From contig NZ_CP079946.1 of NCBI RefSeq assembly GCF_019968905.1, positions 2,790,001 to 2,854,000 of the forward strand: a stretch of DNA of 64,000 bases, read 5' to 3'. Source of the stretch: Corallococcus sp. EGB. GTDB lineage: Bacteria; Myxococcota; Myxococcia; Myxococcales; Myxococcaceae. Positions 32,694 to 42,488 of the stretch are shown piece by piece. A program made the position numbers and the translations under genes. Positions within the stretch are counted from its first letter, which is position 1; every line of letters begins with the position of its first letter. The notes under the pieces are model-generated. The model searched no databases. It was not told where the DNA came from and worked only from the letters and a program-made list of their open reading frames with translations.

Positions 32694-35600
32694 CTACTCC
32701 TGGACGGCCGCGGACGCGGGCCCGCGCAGCGACACGCGTTCTTCCAGGGCCCCCAGCGCGCCCTGCATGGCGTCCTTGTACGCCGTGTACCTGGAGGCCT
32801 CGTAGCGGCCCTTCGCCCGTTGGATGCGGAAGTCTCGCGTGAGCACGCCATCGGCCAGCCGGGACGTCAGCTTCCACTCCGCGTAGTCCGTGGTGCCGGA
32901 GCGATCCGCGAGCTCCTGCGCCGTGAGGTCCTGGCCCGAGGGCACCTCGAAATGGGTCACGCTCTCGATGACGAGCGGCGTCCTCACCTCCACGGGAGAG
33001 TCGCGCCGCTCCGTGTCCCGGAGGCTGAGGAAGTTGTGCTCCCAGGGCGAGGGCAGTTGCCCCACGACACCGACGCCCGCGGAGGCGAAGCGGCCGCGCA
33101 CGACGTATTCGACCTTCAAGATCAGCGGGCGCTCGGGCTCATCCAGGTCCGGGGCCTCCAGGCTGGTGACGCTCACGCCGGCCCGGGAGCCTCCCATCAG
33201 GGTGGCCATCAGCTCGGCGCGCTCGGACGGCTCCTCGCTGGAGAGGTAGTAGCGCAGGGCGGAGGCATGGCTTCCCTTCAGAGTCACCTGCTCCTTCACG
33301 TGCAGCGTCGTCCCCTGGAGGCGGACGTGGCGCTCGGCGCGGACGTGGCTCTGGGAGGACTCGGGGATGCGCACGAGCCGGGACTTCGTGGCATCCAGCA
33401 CCAACGCCTCCCGGCCGCTCAAACCCATCTCCCCGCTGCTCATGGGCGCGACGGACTTGTTCGTCACGTCCACGAAGGTGCCCCCACCCACCGTCGGCAG
33501 GTAGACGACCATGTGGTCGAACTGGTCCAACGAGGGCGTGTCCGCCACGATGGGGCCTCCCGCGCGCACGAGCGCCAGTTGCGAGGGAATCCCGGCGGCG
33601 CCGAGCAGCTGGTGCAGCAGGAGGGAGTGGTCCTTGCAGTCGCCGGTGCGGTTGCCGAGGATTTCGTCCACGGCGTGCGGAATGCGGGCCCGGGCGCCAA
33701 AGAGGATGCCTCGGTAGGTCAGGCTCTTCTGGACCCAGCGGGCCAGCGCGGCGGCACGCGTCGCCTCGTCCTTGGTCGTCCCACCCTCCTTGGCGGCGAG
33801 GGCCTTCACGCTGGACGCGGGCTCGAGCTGCGCGGCAATGGACTTCAGGTAGTCGGTGCCCTCGGCCTCCCACGTCGTGCCGACGGGCGCCAGCCACGCC
33901 ATGGGCAGATACTCCTGGTAGTCGGGCTGCAGGCCCTCCTCGCGGTAGAGGGCGGGCTGCTCGACGACGAAGGTCAAGGCATCGGGCGCCTGGAGGGGCT
34001 TGATGCCGGGCGCGGCCCGCCACTGCATCGCGTCCACGTCGCCGCGGACGTGGAGCACGGAGCGGGACACGGGGAGGCTCGTGGAGAACTCATGCTCGAG
34101 GAAGCGCATGGACTTCGGCGGCGTGATGTCGCGCCGGGTGACCACGACCTCCACGGTGTGCCCGGGCTTCAGGCCCGGCACGGGCACCACCAGGGTGCGG
34201 CGCTGGGTTCCCTTCTGCGCGGAGGCCTGGTCGGAGACGTAGCAGTCCTCCACCTTGCCTTTCGCCACCACGCGGCCCTGCTCATCCCGGACCTCCACCC
34301 GGTTGACGAAGATCTCCTCGGACAGCGGGTTGAGCTCGAACTCGAAGGTGTTGAAGCGCTCAACGCCCGCCGCGTTGTGCACCTGGACCCGGCGCAGGTC
34401 GGTGGTGCGCAATTCCTTTCCCTTCACGAAGGAGATGGCGGTGGCCCGCAGGAGGTACTGTCCATTGTGGCCCTTCGCCTCGGAGGGTCTGCCCTTCTGG
34501 GCGAGCAGGTCCGGCGGCAGCGAGACCTCCTCGATGGGCGTCTTGAGGACCGAGTTCACCCCCTGGCCCAGCATGCCGGACACGTGCTCGAGGAACTGGC
34601 GCGAGTCCGTGGAGGTGGGCTCCAGCTCAAGCGCCTTCTCCAGCGAGGACTTGGCGTCCGCATAGCGCTTGAGCGCGTACTCCGCGCGGGCCCGGACCTG
34701 GTAGCCCGTGGAGGACTGCGCGGACTTGCGCACCATCTCGTCGGCGACCTCCAGGGCGAGCTTCGGCTGCCGGGCTTCCAGCCACGTGTCCGCCAGCGCT
34801 TCGGCCAACTCCGGGGCGTAGCCCTCGCGCTTCTGGCGCTGACGCAGCAGGGCCGCGGCCTGCGCGGAGGCGCCCTTGCGCCGCAGGATGCGCGCATGCA
34901 TGAGCGTGGCGCTCGTCGAGTCGGCGCGCTTCCGGTATTGCTGGATGACCTGGAGCGCCTGCTCGACACGGCCCTTCTCCTGGAGCAGCGTGAGATACCG
35001 GCTCAGGTGCGTCTCATTGGTGAGGCGGGAGGGGAAGATCGAGGTGTAGGCCTGAAACCCCTCGGCCTCGCGGCCGCTGCGCACGAGCATGTAGGCCCGC
35101 CAGGACTCCAGCCGCAGCTCTCCCCGGAACCGCTTCACGTGGGCGTTGATGAGCGCGAGCCCCTCCGCATACTGCTCCGCGCTGGCATACGCGGCCACGG
35201 CGTTGATGAGCAGCATCGGCTCGCCGGGCTCCAGTGCGAAGGCGCGCTTGAACCAGGGGATGGCCGAGGCGAAGTCCTCTTTGTCGCTGTAGTACCGCGC
35301 GATCTGATCAAAGACCCTCGCGTGGGTGGTCGCGGAGGCCTTGCCTGCCGCCGCGGAGCGGGGCGCCGCCGAGGGCGCGCTCAGCTTGACGGCATCCAGC
35401 GCCGCGCGGACCCGGCTGCCGAGCGAGGGCTGGTTCTTGGCCCACCATCCGACGAGCAGGTACGCCATGTCCCCGTCCCGGAACACGCGCAGCTCGTATT
35501 CATTGATGCCTCCCTCTTCGCTCGGGGCCTCGTAGGTGAAGGCCCGCCCCGAGAGCGGGCCCGCGGTGACCTCGTGGGCATTGCGGACCGTGCCATCGCG

Positions 35601-36773
35601 GGAGTCCACGTCGAGGACGCTCATCAGGCCGTGAGCCAGGGCGTCCGGAGAGGGCTCCTCGCCGAAGAGCCAGAGGGGGACGACGGCCATGTTGGCGTTG
35701 TCACCCACCGCGCCGAAGTCCGCCTCGGGAAACACCGTCGCGAGGTTGTTGGGCCGCGTCCAGAGCTGCCCGTCCAGTTCGACGGAGTACCCATACTCCG
35801 TGGAGTGTGCCGTCACGGGGCTCACAGCCGCGGCGGGGGCGGCCTTGCTCTGGGGATTCAGCAGGGAGAAGCGCGAGAACAGGCGGTCCGCCTCCTCGAA
35901 GAGCTCCTTCTCGTCCTTCGTGTTTGCCCATGCCATGAGCTGATAGGCGTGCGAATCGTGCGTGTAGACCCAATGCACATAGCTGAGCGGCATCTTCGCG
36001 TGGGTGGCGCGGGAGCGCAGGCGGATGCCCTTCAGCTCACCGACGGCATGGGGCTCACGCGACAGCTTTTCGACGGCGCCCAAGCCGCTCTCGAGGTTGT
36101 TGAGCACGATGTCCGCGAGCAGCTCGGTGCTTTCCTCGCCGCCGGGGAACTCGCCATTCGGGAACGCCTCCGGAACGATGATGAAGTAGATCTGGCTTGT
36201 GCCACCCCGGGCCACGGCGAACTTCGCGATCTTGTTGAGCCGTTGGGCGTTCATCGTCATCCAGGGCCTGCCTGGATGCTGGAAGGCGAAGTTCATCTCC
36301 TCGTCGCGGAAGCCTTCGTCAGGCTTCTCCGCCCGGTAGGACTCCGGAATTTCGTTCCGGTGTGAGAAGGTCCTGACAAAGCCAAACACCATTCCTGTCA
36401 GGATGAGGCCCGAGAGCGCGAGGGCCCACCACGCGTGCGCGCGCCCCTTCAGACGCCGTTCCTTGTCAGCGCGGAGCTCGATGAGGCCGGTGACGGCGAG
36501 GAACAGCCCCAGCAGCATGAGAACGAACGTGACCAGCCCCACCAGAATGGCCGACAGGGGCGATTCGCTCAGGGGCTTGAACAGCTGTACGACGAGGCTC
36601 ACCAGCGCCGCGAGATTCACCAGCACCAGCGCGAAGATCGCCTTGCGGTTCGCGGAGCCTTCTTGAAGTGTCGCATGGCACTTGAAGAGGCCGAAAATCA
36701 GGAGAAGGATCCAGACGAGAGAGGCGATGGACATGTCGGGGTCCGTCGCCGCGGCGATGAGCAGGGTATTCAT
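32694..36773 (-). CDS. DUF3857/transglutaminase-like protein with N-terminal membrane segments and TPR repeats
   Basis: A 1359-residue protein. Four hydrophobic segments occupy residues about 15-140 (WILLLIFGLF, AILVGLVTFVLMLLGLFLAV and others). Then come two similar beta-rich segments, TPR-type repeats around 480-650 (SAIPWFKRAFALEPGEPMLL and following), a DUF3857 domain and a transglutaminase-like core. The catalytic triad is visible: Cys1046 in GDCKDHSLLL, His in FDHMVVYLP and Asp in FVDVTNK. Such DUF3857-transglutaminase proteins are common in bacteria with complex envelopes and probably crosslink or cleave proteins at the periplasmic face. Joining them to an N-terminal membrane part and TPRs in one chain is unusually elaborate. 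Confidence 0.85.
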   Translation of the reverse strand: MNTLLIAAATDPDMSIASLVWILLLIFGLFKCHATLQEGSANRKAIFALVLVNLAALVSLVVQLFKPLSESPLSAILVGLVTFVLMLLGLFLAVTGLIELRADKERRLKGRAHAWWALALSGLILTGMVFGFVRTFSHRNEIPESYRAEKPDEGFRDEEMNFAFQHPGRPWMTMNAQRLNKIAKFAVARGGTSQIYFIIVPEAFPNGEFPGGEESTELLADIVLNNLESGLGAVEKLSREPHAVGELKGIRLRSRATHAKMPLSYVHWVYTHDSHAYQLMAWANTKDEKELFEEADRLFSRFSLLNPQSKAAPAAAVSPVTAHSTEYGYSVELDGQLWTRPNNLATVFPEADFGAVGDNANMAVVPLWLFGEEPSPDALAHGLMSVLDVDSRDGTVRNAHEVTAGPLSGRAFTYEAPSEEGGINEYELRVFRDGDMAYLLVGWWAKNQPSLGSRVRAALDAVKLSAPSAAPRSAAAGKASATTHARVFDQIARYYSDKEDFASAIPWFKRAFALEPGEPMLLINAVAAYASAEQYAEGLALINAHVKRFRGELRLESWRAYMLVRSGREAEGFQAYTSIFPSRLTNETHLSRYLTLLQEKGRVEQALQVIQQYRKRADSTSATLMHARILRRKGASAQAAALLRQRQKREGYAPELAEALADTWLEARQPKLALEVADEMVRKSAQSSTGYQVRARAEYALKRYADAKSSLEKALELEPTSTDSRQFLEHVSGMLGQGVNSVLKTPIEEVSLPPDLLAQKGRPSEAKGHNGQYLLRATAISFVKGKELRTTDLRRVQVHNAAGVERFNTFEFELNPLSEEIFVNRVEVRDEQGRVVAKGKVEDCYVSDQASAQKGTQRRTLVVPVPGLKPGHTVEVVVTRRDITPPKSMRFLEHEFSTSLPVSRSVLHVRGDVDAMQWRAAPGIKPLQAPDALTFVVEQPALYREEGLQPDYQEYLPMAWLAPVGTTWEAEGTDYLKSIAAQLEPASSVKALAAKEGGTTKDEATRAAALARWVQKSLTYRGILFGARARIPHAVDEILGNRTGDCKDHSLLLHQLLGAAGIPSQLALVRAGGPIVADTPSLDQFDHMVVYLPTVGGGTFVDVTNKSVAPMSSGEMGLSGREALVLDATKSRLVRIPESSQSHVRAERHVRLQGTTLHVKEQVTLKGSHASALRYYLSSEEPSERAELMATLMGGSRAGVSVTSLEAPDLDEPERPLILKVEYVVRGRFASAGVGVVGQLPSPWEHNFLSLRDTERRDSPVEVRTPLVIESVTHFEVPSGQDLTAQELADRSGTTDYAEWKLTSRLADGVLTRDFRIQRAKGRYEASRYTAYKDAMQGALGALEERVSLRGPASAAVQE

Positions 36774-36928
36774 GTGAGGATGGACCGCAGCCTAGCAGGC
36801 ATTGCACGGTCCATCCCATCCCCCCAGGCCGCCGTGTGGAACTCAAACCGCGCAATTCATTGTCTTCCGGAATAGTAGGCGCGGGTGCGAGGTCTGGGGT
36901 TACCCATCCAGACGTTGAACCCCGCATT

Positions 36929-37366
36929 CTACTTCGTCGTCGCGTCGATCCGCAGGGCGAAGGAGTTGGTCGTCGACCCATCCGGGCACACGGCGGTGTT
37001 CGTCCCAGCGAGCTCGATGACCAGCTTGTCGCTGCTCAGGGTGCCGGTTTCCTCGGAGACGTTCATCGGGACCTCACAGTCCCCGACCTCCTTGGGCGGG
37101 CAATACTTGGAGACCACCTGGCACGTCGTGTCACTCTTCACGGCCGCCCCGATGTCGCAGTCGGAGTCCTTGATGATCACCGTGTCCGCGCCCTTGCCCT
37201 CGACAATGGTCAGCGTCCCCCGGATGGGCTTGCCCTGGGTGGTCTCACCGTTGGAGGTGAGGATCGGCGTCGCCACGCTGTCGTACTCGCCAACGAAGTT
37301 GCCGCTCGCGGAGCTGCAGGCGCAGAGGGCGAGGAACGGGAGAAGGGCGGCGATACGTGGGGCCAT
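36929..37366 (-). CDS. Small lipoprotein of unknown function
   Basis: A 145-residue lipoprotein with signal MAPRIAALLPFLALCACSS. The mature part is beta-rich with several cysteines (DSDCDIG, TTCQVV, YCPP, GDCEVP and AVCPDG, five apart from the lipid anchor). It ends SFALRIDATTK. I recognise no domain; the pattern GTLTIVEGKGADTVII suggests a small binding fold. ATG 37366 starts the signal peptide; the frame is open further upstream but has an Arg/Pro-rich composition there. Confidence 0.7.
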   Translation of the reverse strand: MAPRIAALLPFLALCACSSASGNFVGEYDSVATPILTSNGETTQGKPIRGTLTIVEGKGADTVIIKDSDCDIGAAVKSDTTCQVVSKYCPPKEVGDCEVPMNVSEETGTLSSDKLVIELAGTNTAVCPDGSTTNSFALRIDATTK

Positions 37367-37761
37367 GTTGGGGATGTCTCCTGGTGGAAGGGCCACCGGA
37401 TCGCCGCGTGTTTCATCCGTTGCACGACGCCTATGCGCACCTGGTGGGATGGCGAGGAGTTTCAGGGCGCCGGGCTCATGGATGCGGCCATCCAGAGAGG
37501 ACTTCACGAAGCCAGTGAACCAGGAGCCCTTGGCGGAGACATTCGCTGTAGGTTGACGCCGGTCATCTCTCCGGGTTGTGCAATGTTTGCATTTGGGCGG
37601 GGTGTGCACTATGCAGTTCTTGCTGCTGTGTAAGTCTTGCATAGGTGTCGCAGCCGGTCCTCGGATTATGTACGGCCGTGTCGTGGATGGCTTCGTGAGT
37701 GCACTCAGTGGCAAGGGCGAAGGCCCGTCAGGGATTTTGGGCTCGTGCGTATTCTGAGGGC
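37367..37761. other. Intergenic stretch, mildly AT-rich, possible small ORF
   Basis: 395 bases between divergent lipoprotein genes, so it should contain both promoters. A 66-codon plus-strand frame (37433-37633) begins MRTWWDGEEFQGAGL. It has no clear RBS and no recognised family. The part from 37560 to 37740 is lower in GC than the surroundings. I cannot assign promoter boxes with confidence. Confidence 0.4.
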
Positions 37762-38469
37762 ATGAACTTGAATGAATGGTTGAGAATGAATCGCCGCTGT
37801 CTGCTTGCCGGCGCCTGCGTTTCGCTTCTGCTCATGTTGCCTGGGTGCGCGACGCTGGGCCCCAACGTCAGCAAAGCTGTCACCATCGAGTATGACCAGG
37901 TCATGAATTTCGAATCCTTCAGGTTCAAGGACCCCATTTCAGTGCAGGGTCACTTTCAGAAGAATGAATGGTTCGGGGTGGGGTCGTATGGTGACCAGGG
38001 GCGATGGCTCGTGTACGTCATCTGCGCCATCCGCAATGACGGGCCCAGTCAGGAGTCCTTTAATTTCAACATCTCGAATTTCTACGTCAATCATGAGGAT
38101 GCGTCCTGGCGCTACGGTCCTCCTCCGGATGGAGCTTTCGCGATGCTGAACCACAATCTGTATCCTGCGGATGGCCTTGAGACTGCAGCCTTGTGGAAGC
38201 AGTTCCGGGCGGAGACCCAGAATGGACCCGACAAAATGGTCCTTCCCCCGGGGGTGACCTTCCCGTTGTGGCGGGTTGTGATCTGGGTCCCGCATACCCA
38301 GTATGCGAATGAAACGGAGATTTTCAGACCCGAGCTGCCGCTTCGTTACGAGGGTGCTCCTGTCGTCATGGTGAGCCGTAACAACCGCCCCGAGCTTGGC
38401 GGGGACCTCGAAAATCCCGTGTCCCACTCCGGCATGCCGACGGAGTGTCGGCCACCGCCGCTGAACTGA
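37762..38469 (+). CDS. Lipoprotein of unknown function
   Basis: A 235-residue lipoprotein with lipobox MLPGC (Cys29 from ATG 37762; Cys21 if ATG 37786 is used). The mature domain is beta-rich and contains FGVGSYGDQGRWLVYVICA, SFNFNISNFYVNH and FPLWRVVIWVPHTQ, resembling an immunoglobulin-like or conserved-edge fold but matching no family I know. It uses less GC-rich codons than its neighbours (several TTC/AAT/GAT choices), hinting at foreign origin. A hairpin at 38503-38532 follows. Confidence 0.72.
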   Translation: MNLNEWLRMNRRCLLAGACVSLLLMLPGCATLGPNVSKAVTIEYDQVMNFESFRFKDPISVQGHFQKNEWFGVGSYGDQGRWLVYVICAIRNDGPSQESFNFNISNFYVNHEDASWRYGPPPDGAFAMLNHNLYPADGLETAALWKQFRAETQNGPDKMVLPPGVTFPLWRVVIWVPHTQYANETEIFRPELPLRYEGAPVVMVSRNNRPELGGDLENPVSHSGMPTECRPPPLN

Positions 38470-38502
38470 CTCCGGCATCGCGGATTCCGATGTTCTGGAT
38501 GA

Positions 38503-38532
38503 TGGGCCATCCCCTGATTGGGTGATGGCCCA
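38503..38532 (+). terminator. Terminator-like hairpin after the lipoprotein gene
   Basis: TGGGCCATC and GATGGCCCA are exact 9-base arms with a 12-base loop, 34 bases after the stop at 38469. There is no T-tract. Confidence 0.45.
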
Positions 38533-38599
38533 CGTTCAAGGTGCCCGGGCACAGTGTGCTCGACGTTGTCGGATTGCCCATCCAGCGGGGGAGGGCTTC

Positions 38600-39670
38600 A
38601 TGTCGCTCAAGCGCGTCGTTGAGCAGTCGACCGTACGAAGTCGGCTCAACCTTCTTCTCCAATCGGTGGTGCGTCCTCGCCCTCCTGCTGACGTGCGGGT
38701 CATGCGCTCTGTGCACCGGAACCGGGCAGGACTCCTGGGGACCGCCGTGGACTATGCCTTGCGCTTTGAATTGGGGCGGCGCTGTCCTCATGCCCTGGAA
38801 GAGAGATGGGTCGCCTACGGCTCGCTGGCAGCCCTTCCGGGGGAGCTCATTACCCAGACCGGCTCATCCAGTCCTTGGGAACTGGGCGCACGAATCCTCC
38901 AGGATGCGGAGCGGGTCATTCGTGCCTATCGTCGCCTCACGACAGTCGGGGCGAAAGACCTCCAGGCGATGGCCGAAGCCGCGCTTTCTGTCTCCGCACT
39001 TGATTTGGTCTGCCGTGCCCCCTTCAATTCCTACACCTGGAATGAGGATTTCGCGCGTGTGGACCCACGTGAAGTAGACAAAGTCCGCAGGATGCTTGAG
39101 CACGCACCGCTCGACGAATTCACGACACAGGGGGGGCTCCTGAACCCCACGTTCGGCCGGTACTCCCGCGCCGTGGGCGGAGCCGACGCAGACCTGATCG
39201 CGGATGGCACCTTGTTCGAAATCAAGACAACCCAAGAGGCCAGGGTCACACTCGAGCACTTGCGCCAACTCCGTGGCTACTTCCTGCTCACGCGAGCGAT
39301 GCGGCGGGACGACCCACGCGTTCCCCCCATCTCGAACCTGGGGATCTACTTTCCGCGCTATGGCTTCACCTGGCGCTTCGCCGCTCAGGTCTTGACCTCG
39401 AATCCGGCCTTCGATGAGATGGAGGCTTGGTTCTTCCAACGGATCATGGGCGGACGCGCGCTTCCGGTCAGATTCATGGAGATGCGCTCGGTTCGAGACT
39501 GGCTCAAGTCCAGGCCCAGGAAGTTCGGCCCCAGACCTGATTCCATTGGAAGCACGCTCCCCGAGGAGGAACTCCGCGGCATCTTGATCAATCGGTTCGC
39601 GAACAAGCGTCCCCGTAAAGCCAAGAAGCGAACAGGTGTCCGCAAGCGCTCCGTGAAGAAGACCCGGTGA
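38600..39670 (+). CDS. PD-(D/E)XK nuclease-like protein
   Basis: A 356-residue cytoplasmic protein. After a 190-residue helical N-terminal region it has GGADADLIADGTLFEIKTTQ (residues 193-212), the D-x(8)-E-x-K arrangement (Asp198, Glu207, Lys209) of PD-(D/E)XK nucleases, followed by a helix (RVTLEHLRQLRGYFLL). The tail is strongly basic (KRPRKAKKRTGVRKRSVKK). This domain family appears in nucleases, often phage- or defence-associated, but many members are uncharacterised. No methylase or other defence gene is adjacent. ATG 38600 has GGGGGAGGG seven bases upstream, which favours it over ATG 38522. The tRNA gene follows 36 bases after. Confidence 0.65.
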   Translation: MSLKRVVEQSTVRSRLNLLLQSVVRPRPPADVRVMRSVHRNRAGLLGTAVDYALRFELGRRCPHALEERWVAYGSLAALPGELITQTGSSSPWELGARILQDAERVIRAYRRLTTVGAKDLQAMAEAALSVSALDLVCRAPFNSYTWNEDFARVDPREVDKVRRMLEHAPLDEFTTQGGLLNPTFGRYSRAVGGADADLIADGTLFEIKTTQEARVTLEHLRQLRGYFLLTRAMRRDDPRVPPISNLGIYFPRYGFTWRFAAQVLTSNPAFDEMEAWFFQRIMGGRALPVRFMEMRSVRDWLKSRPRKFGPRPDSIGSTLPEEELRGILINRFANKRPRKAKKRTGVRKRSVKKTR

Positions 39671-39706
39671 GCCCGTTCGCAGGCGCCAGACAGGAGGTGA
39701 GGGGAG

Positions 39707-39779
39707 TGGGCCCTCCTGGATTCGAACCAGGGACCAATCGGTTATGAGCCGACAGCTCTAACCGCTGAGCTAAGGGCCC
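39707..39779 (-). tRNA. tRNA with CAU anticodon, probably tRNA-Ile2 (CAU, lysidine-modified)
   Basis: A 73-base cloverleaf on the minus strand with a perfect 7-base acceptor stem (GGGCCCT/AGGGCCC), D-loop GCTCAGCGGTTAGAGC, anticodon loop CTCATAA (anticodon CAT) and TpsiC arm TGGTTCGAATCCA. The 3' CCA is not encoded. Outside the anticodon it resembles the known tRNA-Ile2 (ileX) pattern: CCTTAGCTCAG, GGTTAGAGC, TTGGTC and an A discriminator. An elongator or initiator tRNA-Met would show different arms (the initiator lacks its C1-A72 mismatch and GGG/CCC anticodon stem). The Ile2 call is a pattern judgement; TilS would convert the wobble C to lysidine. Confidence 0.8.
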
Positions 39780-39852
39780 TCATCACTCGCTGATGCCAGA
39801 CGCGGGCTGACTATCTCTCCGCCCGCGCGCGCCTGGCAAGCACCGCCGCGCG

Positions 39853-40185
39853 TCAGGCCTTGCCGTCCTGCTTCACCGCGACGCGGAACACCTGCCCCTT
39901 CTCCGTCACGGTGACGCCCTCCGCGCGCAGCCGCTTCGCCTGCTCGTGCGCCACCGGTGGCGCCAGCGTCCCGTCCGAGCGGATGACCCGCCACCAGGGC
40001 ACCTGCGTGGCCTGCCCCGGCAGGTGCTTCAGCTCCCGCCCCACGCCCCGCGCCGCGCCGGGCCTGCCTGCGTAGATGGCCACCTGCGCGTACGAGCGCA
40101 CCTCGCCCCGGGGAATGGAGCGCACCTGCTTCATCACGTTCTCTGAGAAGGGCAGGGGCTTTCCGGCGGGCTTCTTCGCGGCCAC
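39853..40185 (-). CDS. Alkyltransferase-like (ATL) protein, MGMT family without active-site cysteine
   Basis: A 110-residue protein of the DNA-binding domain of O6-methylguanine-DNA methyltransferase. It has [19 protein letters not shown] (helix-turn-helix), [14 protein letters not shown], then [15 protein letters not shown]. The catalytic PCHR motif of MGMT is replaced by PWWR (Trp64), the hallmark of alkyltransferase-like proteins, which bind O6-alkylguanine and flag it for nucleotide excision repair instead of removing the alkyl group. The start is GTG 40185, with GGAGG at 40192-40196 six bases upstream. The gene is downstream of rpoD but separated from it by a terminator. Confidence 0.9.
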   Translation of the reverse strand: MAAKKPAGKPLPFSENVMKQVRSIPRGEVRSYAQVAIYAGRPGAARGVGRELKHLPGQATQVPWWRVIRSDGTLAPPVAHEQAKRLRAEGVTVTEKGQVFRVAVKQDGKA

Positions 40186-40191
40186 GGCACA

Positions 40192-40196
40192 CCTCC
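40192..40196 (-). promoter_or_regulatory. Shine-Dalgarno fixing a GTG start
   Basis: GGAGG (minus strand) six bases ahead of GTG 40185 sets the start of the ATL gene, excluding the upstream in-frame ATG. Confidence 0.65.
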
Positions 40197-40204
40197 AGGG
40201 GGAC

Positions 40205-40249
40205 AACAAAACGATGAAGGCCCCCGTCCACTCAAGGAACGGAGGCCTT
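40205..40249 (-). terminator. Intrinsic terminator of rpoD
   Basis: On the minus strand AAGGCCTCCGT pairs with ACGGGGGCCTT (11-base stem, one mismatch, about 11-base loop, 40217-40249), followed by CATCGTTTTGTT. It lies 29 bases after the rpoD stop. Confidence 0.75.
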
Positions 40250-40277
40250 CGAATCCAATCCGCTCAACGACCTTGCG

Positions 40278-42398
<2,121 letters not shown>

Positions 42399-42488
42399 TC
42401 GGGTACTTCTCCTTAAGAAAATCAGGTGCTTTGGCCTGGGCGAGCCGGCCGATCTACCGCAAAGTCGAGCTTTCTTACAAACGCGAAC

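Noticed and set aside
32820..36365. A 1181-codon plus-strand frame opposite the transglutaminase gene
   Set aside because: Antisense shadow; composition is random and no motif matches.
39707..39779. Elongator tRNA-Met as the identity of the CAU tRNA
   Set aside because: Arm sequences fit Ile2 better, though the call needs a model search to settle.
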